A stretch of 64,000 bases of DNA from Oscillospiraceae bacterium (GCA_022800665.1 JAAWQS010000003.1:16828-80827); one strand, 5' to 3'. Shown: positions 1-10,117, counted from the stretch's first letter. Notes: generated from the sequence alone by a model not told the origin. Translations and numbers: made by a program.

Positions 1-681
1 GCCGGTATCTTCGGCGCGGAGGCGTGGAGCGAGGAGATGCGCCAGGATATCCAGAACAAGCTGGGCATCAAAGCCTACGATATCTACGGCCTCACCGAGA
101 CCAGCGGTCCGGGCGTCAGCTTCGAATGCTCCGCCCAGACCGGTATGCACGTCAACGAGGACCACTTTATTGCCGAGATCATTGATCCCGACACCGGCGA
201 GGTCCTGCCGGAGGGCAGCAAAGGGGAGCTGGTATTTTCCTCCATCACCAAGGAGGCGTTCCCCCTCCTGCGCTACCGCACGCGGGATATCTGCGTGCTC
301 ACCAGGGAGAAATGCTCCTGTGGCCGCACCCATGTGAAAATGTGCAAACCCATGGGCCGCAGTGACGATATGCTGATTGTCAAGGGTGTGAACGTGTTCC
401 CGTCCCAGATTGAGACGGTACTGCTGGAGCAGGGCTATCCCGCCAACTATCAGATTATCGTTGACCGGGTCAACAACTCCGATACCCTGGAGGTCATGGT
501 GGAGATGACACCGGAGATCTTCTCCGACAGCCTGGGCCGGGTCAGCGAAATGGAGAAGGGCCTGGTGGCCGCGCTGAAGGCCATGCTGGGAATTTACGCC
601 AGAGTCCGCCTGGTGGCCCCCAAATCCATCACCCGCAGCGAGGGCAAGGCCGTACGTGTGATTGACAAACGGAAAATTTAA
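1..681 (+). CDS. paaK: Phenylacetate-CoA ligase family protein, C-terminal part (truncated by window start)
   Basis: Open from base 1 in frame; YDIYGLTETSGPGVSFEC and GRSDDMLIVKGVNVFPSQIE are typical of PaaK-type adenylate-forming ligases. Confidence 0.9.
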   Translation, partial: AGIFGAEAWSEEMRQDIQNKLGIKAYDIYGLTETSGPGVSFECSAQTGMHVNEDHFIAEIIDPDTGEVLPEGSKGELVFSSITKEAFPLLRYRTRDICVLTREKCSCGRTHVKMCKPMGRSDDMLIVKGVNVFPSQIETVLLEQGYPANYQIIVDRVNNSDTLEVMVEMTPEIFSDSLGRVSEMEKGLVAALKAMLGIYARVRLVAPKSITRSEGKAVRVIDKRKI

Positions 682-719
682 GAGGATTCAAATTCAAGAG
701 AATTAAGAGGAGAACCGCT

Positions 720-1118
720 ATGATTATTCAACAGATTTCTGTGTTTCTGGAGAACCGCGCCGGACAGCTGCTGGACGTGACCAGGGTCCTGGCGGAAAAT
801 GAGATCGACATGCAGGCAATCAATATCGCTGAGACCGCCGATTACGGCATTGCCCGCCTGATCGTGGCGACCCCCCAGCGGGCCATGCGGATTTTGCAGG
901 AAAAGGGCTTTATCCTGCGCCTGACGCCGGTGGTGGAGGCCACGGTGCCGGACCGTCCCGGCGGGCTGAACGAGCTACTGTCCGCTGTGGCGGAGGCGGG
1001 CATTGATATCGAGTATATGTACTCCGCTTTTCAGGGGCAGAGAAACGGTCTGGCGTACATGGTCTTCCGGGTGGGAGACGCCGAACGCCTGGAGGATGTG
1101 CTGAAAAATATCAGCTGA
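720..1118 (+). CDS. ACT domain protein (tandem ACT)
   Basis: 132 aa, QISVFLENRAGQLLDVTRVLAENEIDMQAINIAE and a second ACT half VPDRPGGLNELLSAVAEAGIDIEYMY. Confidence 0.85.
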   Translation: MIIQQISVFLENRAGQLLDVTRVLAENEIDMQAINIAETADYGIARLIVATPQRAMRILQEKGFILRLTPVVEATVPDRPGGLNELLSAVAEAGIDIEYMYSAFQGQRNGLAYMVFRVGDAERLEDVLKNIS

Positions 1119-1158
1119 CCCCCTAATATTCTAAACAAGGAAAAGGAAGAGAAGTACC

Positions 1159-2325
1159 ATGCAGGAAATGAGCAGAAGGAACAAGCTGTTTACGGACTCC
1201 GTCATCCGCCGGATGACCCGGATTGCCATTGACGTGGGGGCCATCAATCTGGCCCAGGGATTTCCGGACTTCGACCCGCCCAAGGCGATGATGGACCGGC
1301 TGGCCGAGGTCAGCCACGCGGGTCCCCATCAGTACCCTATCACCATGGGCGCGCCCAACTTCCGCGCCGCCCTGGCCCGGAAATGCGGCAGATTCATGGG
1401 CCGCACCCTGGACCCGGACCGGGAGATTGTTGTGACCATCGGGTCCACGGAGGCCATGGTGGACACCATCTTTGCCCTCACCAATCCCGGTGACAAGATC
1501 ATCATGTTCTCTCCCTACTTTGAGAACTACCACGCCCAGGCGATCATGGCGGACTGCGAGGCGGTTTTCGTCCCCTTGGTTCCCCCTGCGTTCCATTTTG
1601 ACCCCAATGTGCTGGAGGACGCTTTCCGCCAGGGTGCGAAGGCGATTCTGATCTGCAACCCCTCCAACCCCAGCGGCAAGGTGTTCACCCGCGACGAGCT
1701 GAAGCTGATTGCGGACCTGTGCATCAAGTACGACGTGTATGCCATCATGGACGAGGTCTACGAGCACATCCTCTACGACGGCAACCAGCACACCTACATG
1801 AACAGCCTGCCCGGCATGTGGGAGCGGACCGTCAGCTGTTCCAGCCTCTCCAAGACGTATTCCGTCACCGGCTGGCGGCTGGGCTACGCCATTGCCCCGG
1901 AGCCGATTATGGAGCGGATCAAGCAGTACCACGACTTCAACACCGTGGGTGCGCCCTCCCCGCTGATGGAAGCGGCGATTGTGGGTCTGGATATGCCGGA
2001 CAGCTATTACGAGGAGTTCGGAGCGCATTACGCCCACATGAAAAAACTGTTTACCGACGGTCTGAAGAACATCGGCATCCCCTTCACCGATCCCCAGGGC
2101 GCGTATTTCGTGCTGGCCAACATCGGACCGTATCTGAAGAAGGGACAGAGCGACGTGGAGTTCTGCGAGGAGATGGCCCGGAAGGTGGGCGTGGCCTGCG
2201 TGCCGGGAACGTCGTTCTTCAAGGAGGACGTCAACGATATCGTCCGGGTGCACTTCGCCAAGAAGGACGAGACGCTGTATGACGCATTGGAGCGGTTGTC
2301 CCACATCAAAGAGAAAATGGCGTGA
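1159..2325 (+). CDS. Class I/II pyridoxal phosphate aminotransferase
   Basis: NPSNPSGKVFTRDEL, SLSKTYSVTGWRLGY PLP-lysine motif, 388 aa. Confidence 0.92.
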   Translation: MQEMSRRNKLFTDSVIRRMTRIAIDVGAINLAQGFPDFDPPKAMMDRLAEVSHAGPHQYPITMGAPNFRAALARKCGRFMGRTLDPDREIVVTIGSTEAMVDTIFALTNPGDKIIMFSPYFENYHAQAIMADCEAVFVPLVPPAFHFDPNVLEDAFRQGAKAILICNPSNPSGKVFTRDELKLIADLCIKYDVYAIMDEVYEHILYDGNQHTYMNSLPGMWERTVSCSSLSKTYSVTGWRLGYAIAPEPIMERIKQYHDFNTVGAPSPLMEAAIVGLDMPDSYYEEFGAHYAHMKKLFTDGLKNIGIPFTDPQGAYFVLANIGPYLKKGQSDVEFCEEMARKVGVACVPGTSFFKEDVNDIVRVHFAKKDETLYDALERLSHIKEKMA

Positions 2326-2340
2326 GGACCAGCGCATAAA

Positions 2341-2382
2341 AAAGAGGACCGGCGGAGGGTTATCCCCCCTGCCGGTCCTCTT
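2341..2382. terminator. Bidirectional hairpin terminator between convergent genes
   Basis: AAAGAGGACCGGCGGAGGG-TTAT-CCCCCCTGCCGGTCCTCTT inverted repeat. Confidence 0.75.
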
Positions 2383-3301
2383 CTGTATGGGCAAAGCGGA
2401 TGAACAGATCCGCCGCTTTTCCCAGGCCGCTGTCATCCAGGAGGACCACCGTGTGCCAGGATTCCTCCCCGCTGTCCGGGGGACTGTAGGCTGTGCGGAC
2501 GGTCCCGTCCCTGCTCTTTTCCTCCACCAGCACCCACGCCGTATCGGGCAGGCACTCCAGTTCCGGCAGTTCCTCCCGCAGGGCCAGTTCGTCGGACTGC
2601 AAAAGCATGTTGTTCCCGTCGAATTGGGACACCGTCAGCTTCTCCAGACGGGGCTTGTACTCCATATTGACTGTCACCTTAATTGTTTCAGAGGCTTTCT
2701 TACCCGCTAACGCCGATGCATATGTGTGCGTTTCGTAGTATGAGCCAAGTCCCACCGAACCGTTGCCGCTGTTTTTCAGGTACACCATACCCTCCGAAGT
2801 CTCATAGACCCGGTAAAAGGTCAAATAGCCGCTGTCCGTAAATTGGTCCCACTCCGGTCCTGCGTCCAACGGCGGGCCGATATAGAGGGTACCGCTGATG
2901 ATGTTGGCGGTTTCGTTTTCGCTGTCTTGACACTCAAACTGGAGATTTGCCATATCGGATATGGTTTCCGAAAAAATCTGCGGTCCGTTCGGGTCGCTGC
3001 CGTGGATCAGAAACAGACTGCGGCCCTCCATGCCGAAGCTGTACTGCCCGTCTTTTTGCTTTTCCCCAACCACGATCTCCTGGGGAAGGCTGTATGTGCC
3101 GTATTGCGTACGCAGTGTATCTGTGCCGTAGGTGGTCAGATTCGGATTGTTTTCAAAGCTGTCCCGGACTGCGTCCATGGAATCATAGACCACGAAAAAT
3201 CCGGCAAAGCGGTCCCCATTCCCCTCCTCCGGCTGGGCCAGGGAGCAGCCGCTGAGAACCGCCAGCAGCGCCGCCAGGAGCAGAGCAAGTTTACATCTCA
3301 T
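2360..3301 (-). CDS. Hypothetical lipoprotein
   Basis: Lipobox signal MRCKLALLLAALLAVLSGCS; start placed at internal ATG 3301. Confidence 0.75.
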   Translation of the reverse strand: MRCKLALLLAALLAVLSGCSLAQPEEGNGDRFAGFFVVYDSMDAVRDSFENNPNLTTYGTDTLRTQYGTYSLPQEIVVGEKQKDGQYSFGMEGRSLFLIHGSDPNGPQIFSETISDMANLQFECQDSENETANIISGTLYIGPPLDAGPEWDQFTDSGYLTFYRVYETSEGMVYLKNSGNGSVGLGSYYETHTYASALAGKKASETIKVTVNMEYKPRLEKLTVSQFDGNNMLLQSDELALREELPELECLPDTAWVLVEEKSRDGTVRTAYSPPDSGEESWHTVVLLDDSGLGKAADLFIRFAHTEEDRQGG

Positions 3302-3521
3302 CTTCAGATTCCTCCAATCTCCCGTCAAAATGCAGGATATCCCCCACATCGCACTCCATATAGTAACAGATTTTATTGATGGTATGGAACCGGACGCCGT
3401 TGGCCTTGCCGGAGCGGAGGATGGAGAGATTGGCCTCCGTGATGCCGACCTTGGCGCACAGCTCCTTGCCGGTGACGCCCCGCTGCTTGAGGACCTCGTT
3501 CAATGTCACAATGATTGCCAT
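3291..3521 (-). CDS. Small XRE/Cro-type HTH regulator (YozG-like)
   Basis: MAIIVTLNEVLKQRGVTGKELCAKVGITEANLSILRSGKANGVRFHTINKICYYMECDVGDIL. Confidence 0.85.
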   Translation of the reverse strand: MAIIVTLNEVLKQRGVTGKELCAKVGITEANLSILRSGKANGVRFHTINKICYYMECDVGDILHFDGRLEESEDEM

Positions 3522-3531
3522 AACCGCCGCC

Positions 3532-4440
3532 TCAAATGATGCTCTCGTTGTCGTCGCTGACAGCCTTGGCCCCCTGTATATAGCGGCAGAGCAGTCCCAG
3601 CGCAGCCGACAGCAATACCGTGGCGGCTGGGAAGGAGACGGTGGAGGAAATATGCTGCAGGGACGAGAAAAACAGCATCTGGAAGGCGTTCCCCGCCACG
3701 CAGGTAAGCACGGAAGCGGCGGCGGTTCTGGCGCACCAGAGACTGAGCTTTTCCGCCAGCCGTACCGTCTCCGCACCGAAGGGATCGGCCTCCATGGCGC
3801 GGGCCAGGTCCCCGCCCCACAGCAGTACCAGGCAGCCCAGCAGCGCGGGGAGCATCCCGAAGACTGCCAGCAGCGTCAGGGAGGCATAGGTGGGGAAGAG
3901 CTGCTGGTTCGGGATGGCGGTGTTGCCCTCCGCGACCTGGCGAACGGTCTGTACCAGGGCGGCGGCGTGGTTCCAGACAATCAGGCACGGCAGCAGACAG
4001 CCCGCGCCGTTGAGAAGGGACGCCAGGGTGTCGCCCAGGACGGCGGTTTTCCCCAGCCGGTCCAGGCCCCGCAGCACGGCCCACGCCAGCAGGGTGGCGG
4101 CTGTGCCGCCGGCGGCGGCAAGGCTCCACAAGGGCGCAAGGTCCTGGCCTGTACTCAGCAGGCCAGGGTTGACCAGAAAGTACAGTCCCGCCAGGATTTG
4201 CAGGGAGCCCAGAAGCAGCAGCCAGTCCCACCCGCACCGTCCCCGCCGTAGCAGTCCCAGTCCGGGCAGGGCGGACAGCAGCAGTACGATGGTCCAGGCC
4301 CCGGCGTTCCCGCCGCGCCCGGAGAGGGACAGGGTGCGCAGCCACTGGCCGAATTGGGTGAACAGTCCGGTGTGGAGCAGGAGGGTCAGGAACACCGCCA
4401 GGGTCAGTCCGGCGGCGAGGCCCATTCGTTTGGCTTTCAC
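3532..4440 (-). CDS. Multi-pass membrane protein, probably DUF2975-like
   Basis: Several hydrophobic helices; position directly upstream of a YozG-like HTH gene is typical of DUF2975 pairs. Confidence 0.65.
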   Translation of the reverse strand: MKAKRMGLAAGLTLAVFLTLLLHTGLFTQFGQWLRTLSLSGRGGNAGAWTIVLLLSALPGLGLLRRGRCGWDWLLLLGSLQILAGLYFLVNPGLLSTGQDLAPLWSLAAAGGTAATLLAWAVLRGLDRLGKTAVLGDTLASLLNGAGCLLPCLIVWNHAAALVQTVRQVAEGNTAIPNQQLFPTYASLTLLAVFGMLPALLGCLVLLWGGDLARAMEADPFGAETVRLAEKLSLWCARTAAASVLTCVAGNAFQMLFFSSLQHISSTVSFPAATVLLSAALGLLCRYIQGAKAVSDDNESII

Positions 4441-4597
4441 GGCGCGTTCCTCCTTTGATTATTGTTTTACGATAATTATAGGGAGAGCATATCACACAAA
4501 TTATCGTTTGTCAATAATTTTTCTGATAAAAACAGGCGGGCGGCTTTTTCCAAAGACACCCGCCTGGGATTCTGCTGCTATACGGCTGTCCGGTTGG

Positions 4598-5641
4598 TCA
4601 GCCGAGATAGGCGTTCAGGAGGCGGATGGTATTCTCCACCCCTTTCCGATGGGTCCGCTCATAGCCGTGGGACGCATAGACGCCGGGACCGCAGAGTCCG
4701 TGGCGCAGGTCGTGTCCGGCGCTGAGGGATACGTCCACATCCGAGCCGTACATTGGGTAGACGTCCACCGCAAAGTCCGCGCCGCCCCGGCGCGCCGCCT
4801 CGATCAGCGCGCTGACCACCTCATAGTTGTACGGACCTTTTTTATCCTTGGCGCAGATGGAGACCTGCGTTTCCCGGCACGCCAGCCCGTCGCCCACGCA
4901 GCCCATGTCCAGAGAGATGGCCTCTGTAACGCCGGCGGGGACAGAGGCCGCGGCGCCATGCCCCACCTCCTCAAAGACGGTCAGATGGTGCCACACCCGC
5001 CGGCGCAGGGTTACGGCTTTCTCCGCCGCCGCCTGGGCCTGGGCCAGCAGGATGCCCGCGCACAGCTTGTCGTCCAGGAAGCGGCTTTTGATGTAGCCGG
5101 AGGATGTGACCATGGTGCGGGGGTCGAAGCAGACAATATCCCCGTTCATAATCCCCAGGGCCTCCACCGCCTCCTTTGTGTCCGCCTCCTCGTCCAGCAG
5201 GACCTCCATCACGTCAAAATCCCGCTTGGTATCCCGATAGTGGGGGTTGACATGGACGGAGGCGTTTTTCAGCTGGAAAACGCCGGTATAGCTCTTTCCG
5301 CTCCGGGTGACGACCCGCACGTTCTCGCACTCCGCATTGACAGCGGCCAGTCCGCCCAGATTGCTCAGCCGCAGGCGGCCATTGGGCATGATTTCCGCCA
5401 CAATGCCGCCCAGGGTGTCCAGATGAGCCTGGAGGAGCAGGGCGTTTTCCTCCGGGGCCTCCGGGTTCAGACAGACCAGCACGCCGCCTTTCACGGTGCG
5501 CTGGGGGCGGAACCCCAATTTTTCATACTCCGCCGCTGTGTACGCGGCTGCATTGGCCGTATAGCCGGTAGGGCTGTCAATCGCCAGCAGGGCCAGCGTC
5601 TGGCTGATGGCAGCATCCGTATAAGACTGCATGGAAATCAT
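4598..5641 (-). CDS. M42 family metallopeptidase
   Basis: LLQAHLDTLGGIVAEI, FDPRTMVTSSGYIKSRFLDDKLCAGILL, VFEEVGHGAA. Confidence 0.9.
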   Translation of the reverse strand: MISMQSYTDAAISQTLALLAIDSPTGYTANAAAYTAAEYEKLGFRPQRTVKGGVLVCLNPEAPEENALLLQAHLDTLGGIVAEIMPNGRLRLSNLGGLAAVNAECENVRVVTRSGKSYTGVFQLKNASVHVNPHYRDTKRDFDVMEVLLDEEADTKEAVEALGIMNGDIVCFDPRTMVTSSGYIKSRFLDDKLCAGILLAQAQAAAEKAVTLRRRVWHHLTVFEEVGHGAAASVPAGVTEAISLDMGCVGDGLACRETQVSICAKDKKGPYNYEVVSALIEAARRGGADFAVDVYPMYGSDVDVSLSAGHDLRHGLCGPGVYASHGYERTHRKGVENTIRLLNAYLG

Positions 5642-5645
5642 CCTC

Positions 5646-6320
5646 CTATTTTTCTATAATCTCCTCATCCAAGATGAGCACCTTCCGCAATACCAGATTC
5701 CCCAGCAGGCAGGGGATGGAGAATCCGACCAGCAGCATGAACGCCAGGCTGAGGGGGAACCACAGCAGTCCGATCAGCGGCGGCGTCCAGTACCACGCCG
5801 CCGCCAACACCGCCCGCATAGGCCGTCCGATGCTCAGCAGTACCGCCAGACGCACCGTCTCCCGCGACAGGCTCCGTCCGTTTGCCAGCAGGCGGTAGAG
5901 GTAGACCGATGAGAGCAGCACGATGATGAAGACCGTGGCGCAGAGCATGAAGGGCAGGTAGAACAGCCAGTTTTCCCCGGCGAAGCCGATGTAGAACCGC
6001 GCCCCGTACCCGGCGGCGGACAGTGGGAACGCCGTCAGCAGGAACGCGCCCCAGGCCGCGCCCCATCGCTCCTGAAAGTGGCGCAGGAAATCCCCGGCCC
6101 GCACCGGCTTGTCGTCCAACGCCTCCCGGACGGTCCGGTTCAGGGCGAAGACCGCCGCCGGTATGGTCGCCACCGGAATGCAGACGGCCACAAACAGCGC
6201 GTTCACCACCAGCAGCCCGGCGCACTCCGTCTTCAGAATTTCCCAGAACCGCCGGGGGCTGGGACACATGGTCTCCCGCTCCGGGTTCCGCTCTACCTCT
6301 TCTTCCTTGTTCCACCCCAT
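5646..6320 (-). CDS. DUF624 (YesL-like) membrane protein
   Basis: 224 aa multi-helix protein next to sugar ABC operon; N-terminal RFWEILKTECAGLLVVNALFVAVCIPVATIPAAVFAL. Confidence 0.75.
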   Translation of the reverse strand: MGWNKEEEVERNPERETMCPSPRRFWEILKTECAGLLVVNALFVAVCIPVATIPAAVFALNRTVREALDDKPVRAGDFLRHFQERWGAAWGAFLLTAFPLSAAGYGARFYIGFAGENWLFYLPFMLCATVFIIVLLSSVYLYRLLANGRSLSRETVRLAVLLSIGRPMRAVLAAAWYWTPPLIGLLWFPLSLAFMLLVGFSIPCLLGNLVLRKVLILDEEIIEK

Positions 6321-6747
6321 AACAGGCCTCCCTTCCGCCGCTCCGGGGCGGCGTTTTTTTCGCTGTGCGACAGTGTATCATACCTATTCTGAAATTTCAA
6401 CTCCAGTCCGGGCCTATTGGGGAAATTTATTTTATAAAAAGCGCATTCTTACATATTTTGGAAGCGTCTGTGTACCGGCGGCAGGACCCGTTTCCAGAAC
6501 GCCAGACCTGCTTTTCGGGTATATTGTACAAAAAGAAGGGGTACAAATCTGACAATTATAACGAAATTGATTGGAAATATACAAAAATGCGAGATGATAT
6601 CACTGAAATTGGACATTTTAACAATCTGTGAATATTTTGCACAAAAATACGCATTTACATATATACCCTCCGCGTATTATAGTAATGCAAATCGTGCAGG
6701 GCCGAAGGAGGCCAAAAGACACGAAAAAATGAAAAAGGAGTGGAGTT

Positions 6748-8034
6748 ATGAGAAAATTACCCCGTATGATAGCGGCGGCCCTGGCGCTGGCTCTGCTGCT
6801 GTCAGTCACCGGATGCGGCGGCTCCGCAGATGGCAAAACCCACCTGAGCTTCCAGATCTGGGACGTCTTCCAGCGCGACGGTATGCAGGCGATGTGTGAC
6901 GCCTACACAGCCCAGCATCCCGATGTAGTCATTGACGTACAGGTCACAAGCTGGAGCGAATACTGGACCAAGCTGGAGGCGGCTGCGGAAAGCAACACCA
7001 TGCCAGACATCTATTGGATGCACACGGATCAGATTCTCTATTATGCCGACTTCGGCATTCTGGCAGACCTGACGGACCTCTATGCAGATGAGGACCCCAA
7101 TTACTATGCCAACCACTTCTCGGATGTCTCCATCGCCAACGCCAGCGGCAGCGATGGCCGCATTTACGGCGTGCCCAAGGATAAGGACAACGTGGTCCTG
7201 GTCTACAACAAGGAGATGTTTGATGCCGCAGGCGTCGCCTACCCCGACGACACCTGGACCTGGGACGACATGATGGACGCCTCCCAGAAGGTCTACGACG
7301 CCACCGGAAAATACGGCTACCTGGCCTACAACGACGAGCAGCTGGGCTACTGGAACTTCGTCTACCAGAACGGCGGCTACATACTGGACGAGAATAACGT
7401 CTATGCCGGATACACCAACCCCGCCACGGCAGACGCCATCAAATTCTATGTAGGCATCCAGCAAAACGAGTGGTGCCCCGACCAGACCTACTTTACGGAG
7501 ACCAGCCCCGGCACCGCCTTCTTCTCCGAGGTGGGCTGCATGTTCCTGGAGGGCAGCTGGAACCTGCTGGCCGAGATGCAGAACTATCCTGAGATGGTGG
7601 GCAAGTGGGACATCGCGCCCCTGCCGAAATGCCCCAATCCCGCCAGCGGCGACGGACGGGGAACCATCTCCAACGGCCTGTGCTACTCCACCGCCGCAAA
7701 GGGCAAGCAGCTGGAGCAGGTCAAGGATGTGCTCCGCTTCTTCGGCAGCGAAGAGGGACAGCGCATTCAGGGCGAGTCCGGCGCAGCCATCCCCGCGTAT
7801 CTGGGCCTGGAGGAAACCTGGTCCACCGCCTATGAATCCTTTGATTACATGCTGGATGTGGGCGTGTGCTACGATCAGTTCGATTACGCCGTCAAGTACA
7901 TCAACAACCCCTCCCGCCGCAAGTGGAAGCCCCTTGTGGCCGACGAGATGGTCAAGATCTACAAGGGCGAGGATATCGACAGCACCCTGGCCCGTATGCA
8001 GGAAATTGCAGACAGCTATGTGACAACTGAGTGA
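6748..8034 (+). CDS. Sugar ABC transporter substrate-binding lipoprotein
   Basis: Lipobox LLLSVTGCGG; family 1 SBP motifs YWMHTDQ, YGVPKDKDNVVLVYNKEMFDAAGVAYPDDTWTWDD. Confidence 0.93.
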   Translation: MRKLPRMIAAALALALLLSVTGCGGSADGKTHLSFQIWDVFQRDGMQAMCDAYTAQHPDVVIDVQVTSWSEYWTKLEAAAESNTMPDIYWMHTDQILYYADFGILADLTDLYADEDPNYYANHFSDVSIANASGSDGRIYGVPKDKDNVVLVYNKEMFDAAGVAYPDDTWTWDDMMDASQKVYDATGKYGYLAYNDEQLGYWNFVYQNGGYILDENNVYAGYTNPATADAIKFYVGIQQNEWCPDQTYFTETSPGTAFFSEVGCMFLEGSWNLLAEMQNYPEMVGKWDIAPLPKCPNPASGDGRGTISNGLCYSTAAKGKQLEQVKDVLRFFGSEEGQRIQGESGAAIPAYLGLEETWSTAYESFDYMLDVGVCYDQFDYAVKYINNPSRRKWKPLVADEMVKIYKGEDIDSTLARMQEIADSYVTTE

Positions 8035-8939
8035 GGGGAGGTATTTTCTTGAATAAGACAAAACTGTCCGCCGCCGCCCGGCGGGAAGAAAACTGGGGCT
8101 GGTTCATGGTGGCTCCGACCATCATCGGCCTAGTGGTCCTGAACCTGTGGCCCTTTGTGCAGACGCTGTACGCCAGCTTCTGCGAGCACCTGGGCTTCGG
8201 CCACTATAAATTCATCGGCCTGAAAAACTATGTGGACATGTTCGGCAACACCGAGTTCTGGAAAGCAACCTGGAATACCGTCTACTTCTGTATCCTGACC
8301 GTGCCTGTGGGCATTGTCCTGGCCCTCTTTGTGGCCATGCTCCTCAACGCCAAGGTGAAGTTCAAGGGCGGCTTCCGCACCATCTTCTTCCTCCCCTTGG
8401 TCTGCGCTCCCGCCGCCGTGGCTATGGTGTGGCGTTGGATTTTCAACGGCGAGTACGGCATCCTCAACCAGATGCTGGGCCAGAAGATCCAGTGGATCAC
8501 CGACCCGAAGACGGCTGTGCTGGCGGTGGCGATTGTGTCCGTGTGGAGCAGCGTGGGTTATGACGCGGTGCTGCTGCTGGCCGGTCTCCAGAACATCCCC
8601 AAGACCCTCTATGAGGCCAACAGCATCGACGGCGCAGGCAAAATCCGTCAGTTCTTCACCATCACCCTGCCCATGGTCTCCCCCACCATGTTCTCCGTCC
8701 TCATCATGCGCCTGATGGCCTCCATGAAAATCTACGACCTCATCTACATGATGGCAGACGAGACCAACCCCGCACTGACCGATATGCAGAGCTTGATGTA
8801 CCTGTTCTATCGCTCGTCCTTCGTGTCCGGAAGCCGCGGCTATGGTTCCGCCATCGTCATCTGGACCGTCGGCCTGATTCTGCTTGTGACGCTGGTCCAG
8901 TTCATGGGTCAGAAGAAGTGGGTCACATACGATATTTAA
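8031..8939 (+). CDS. Sugar ABC transporter permease (MalF-type)
   Basis: EANSIDGAGKIRQFFTITLPMVSPTMF EAA loop; start may be TTG 8049. Confidence 0.92.
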   Translation: MRGGIFLNKTKLSAAARREENWGWFMVAPTIIGLVVLNLWPFVQTLYASFCEHLGFGHYKFIGLKNYVDMFGNTEFWKATWNTVYFCILTVPVGIVLALFVAMLLNAKVKFKGGFRTIFFLPLVCAPAAVAMVWRWIFNGEYGILNQMLGQKIQWITDPKTAVLAVAIVSVWSSVGYDAVLLLAGLQNIPKTLYEANSIDGAGKIRQFFTITLPMVSPTMFSVLIMRLMASMKIYDLIYMMADETNPALTDMQSLMYLFYRSSFVSGSRGYGSAIVIWTVGLILLVTLVQFMGQKKWVTYDI

Positions 8940-8951
8940 GGAGGAACCGGC

Positions 8952-9794
8952 ATGAAAAGTACAGATTCTTTGAGACGCTCCTATGCAATCAACAAGTTTA
9001 TCACATACTTCTTCCTGGTCCTGGGCGCAGTGATTATGATCTTCCCCTTTGTGTGGATGATCCTCACCAGCTCCAAGACCGTCCCGGAGAGTATGCAGAT
9101 TCCTCCCACCATTCTCCCCAAGCAGTTCACCCTGGACAATTTCTCCGACGCCATTGCCAGCCTCCCCTTCGCCAACCTGTACATCAACACCATCCTGATG
9201 GTCTTTTTCCGGGTTGTCTGCGCGGTTCTCTTCAGCTCCATGGCGGGCTATGCCTTCGCTAAGCTGAAGTTCAGAGGCAAGAACCTCCTGTTCGGCATTG
9301 TGCTGGTTCAGATGTCCCTGCCCAGCCAGATCTTCATTATCCCCCAGTATCAGATGGTCGCTAAAATGGGCATGGCCAACACCATTTTCGCCCTGGTCTT
9401 TCCGGGCCTGGTCAGCGCCTTCGGCGTGTTCTTCCTGCGGCAGACCTACATGAGCATACCGGACGAGGTGGGCGAGGCCGCCTATCTGGACGGCTGCAAC
9501 CAGTGGCAGACCTTCTATAAGGTCATGTTCCCCCTGACGGGAACCTCCGTGGCCGCTCTGACCATCTTCACCGCCGTGTTTGCCTACGGCGACCTGATGT
9601 GGCCCCTGGTGGTCAACTCCGACCTGAAGATGATGACCCTTTCCTCCGGCCTTTCCACCCTGAAGGGCCAGTTCACCACCAACTTCCCTGTCCTGATGGC
9701 AGGCTCCCTGCTGGCTATGCTGCCGATGGTGGTTCTGTATCTGTTCTTCCAGAAGCAGTTCGTGGAAGGCATCGCGGGTACCGGCGGCAAGTAA
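8952..9794 (+). CDS. Carbohydrate ABC transporter permease (MalG-type)
   Basis: EAAYLDGCNQWQTFYKVMFPLTGTSVAAL EAA loop. Confidence 0.92.
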   Translation: MKSTDSLRRSYAINKFITYFFLVLGAVIMIFPFVWMILTSSKTVPESMQIPPTILPKQFTLDNFSDAIASLPFANLYINTILMVFFRVVCAVLFSSMAGYAFAKLKFRGKNLLFGIVLVQMSLPSQIFIIPQYQMVAKMGMANTIFALVFPGLVSAFGVFFLRQTYMSIPDEVGEAAYLDGCNQWQTFYKVMFPLTGTSVAALTIFTAVFAYGDLMWPLVVNSDLKMMTLSSGLSTLKGQFTTNFPVLMAGSLLAMLPMVVLYLFFQKQFVEGIAGTGGK

Positions 9795-10056
9795 GGACGG
9801 CGGCCAGTGCGCTCCCCGCTCCCTTCCATACCTGGATTTGCGCCTGATAAGGGCAGATCCCCCTTGCGGCGGATGCGCGGGCCAAACTAAATTCGCTTCT
9901 TCCATTCTTCTCCTTCCGACAGCCCCGACAGACATTGTTTGCCGGGGCTGTCCCATTAGGGTTCGGAGAGCGCGAAAGGCGGCGGATGGGTCCGGGGCCG
10001 TCAGACCATACAAACGGCCCGGACAAAACCGGCAAAAGTTTATTGACTTCTCCCTG

Positions 10057-10085
10057 TTGCATCTTTGGAGAAAATCCCCTACAAT
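10057..10085 (+). promoter_or_regulatory. Predicted sigma-A promoter for the alpha-galactosidase gene
   Basis: TTGCAT-17 nt-TACAAT, 33 bp before the ATG at 10118. Confidence 0.5.
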
Positions 10086-10117
10086 TGCCGCTGAAATACA
10101 TTTCCGGGAGGTCCATT

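Noticed and set aside
8130-10013. 627-aa minus-strand His/Gly-rich ORF
   Set aside because: Antisense shadow of the two ABC permease genes; the His richness is a codon artefact, not a metal-binding protein
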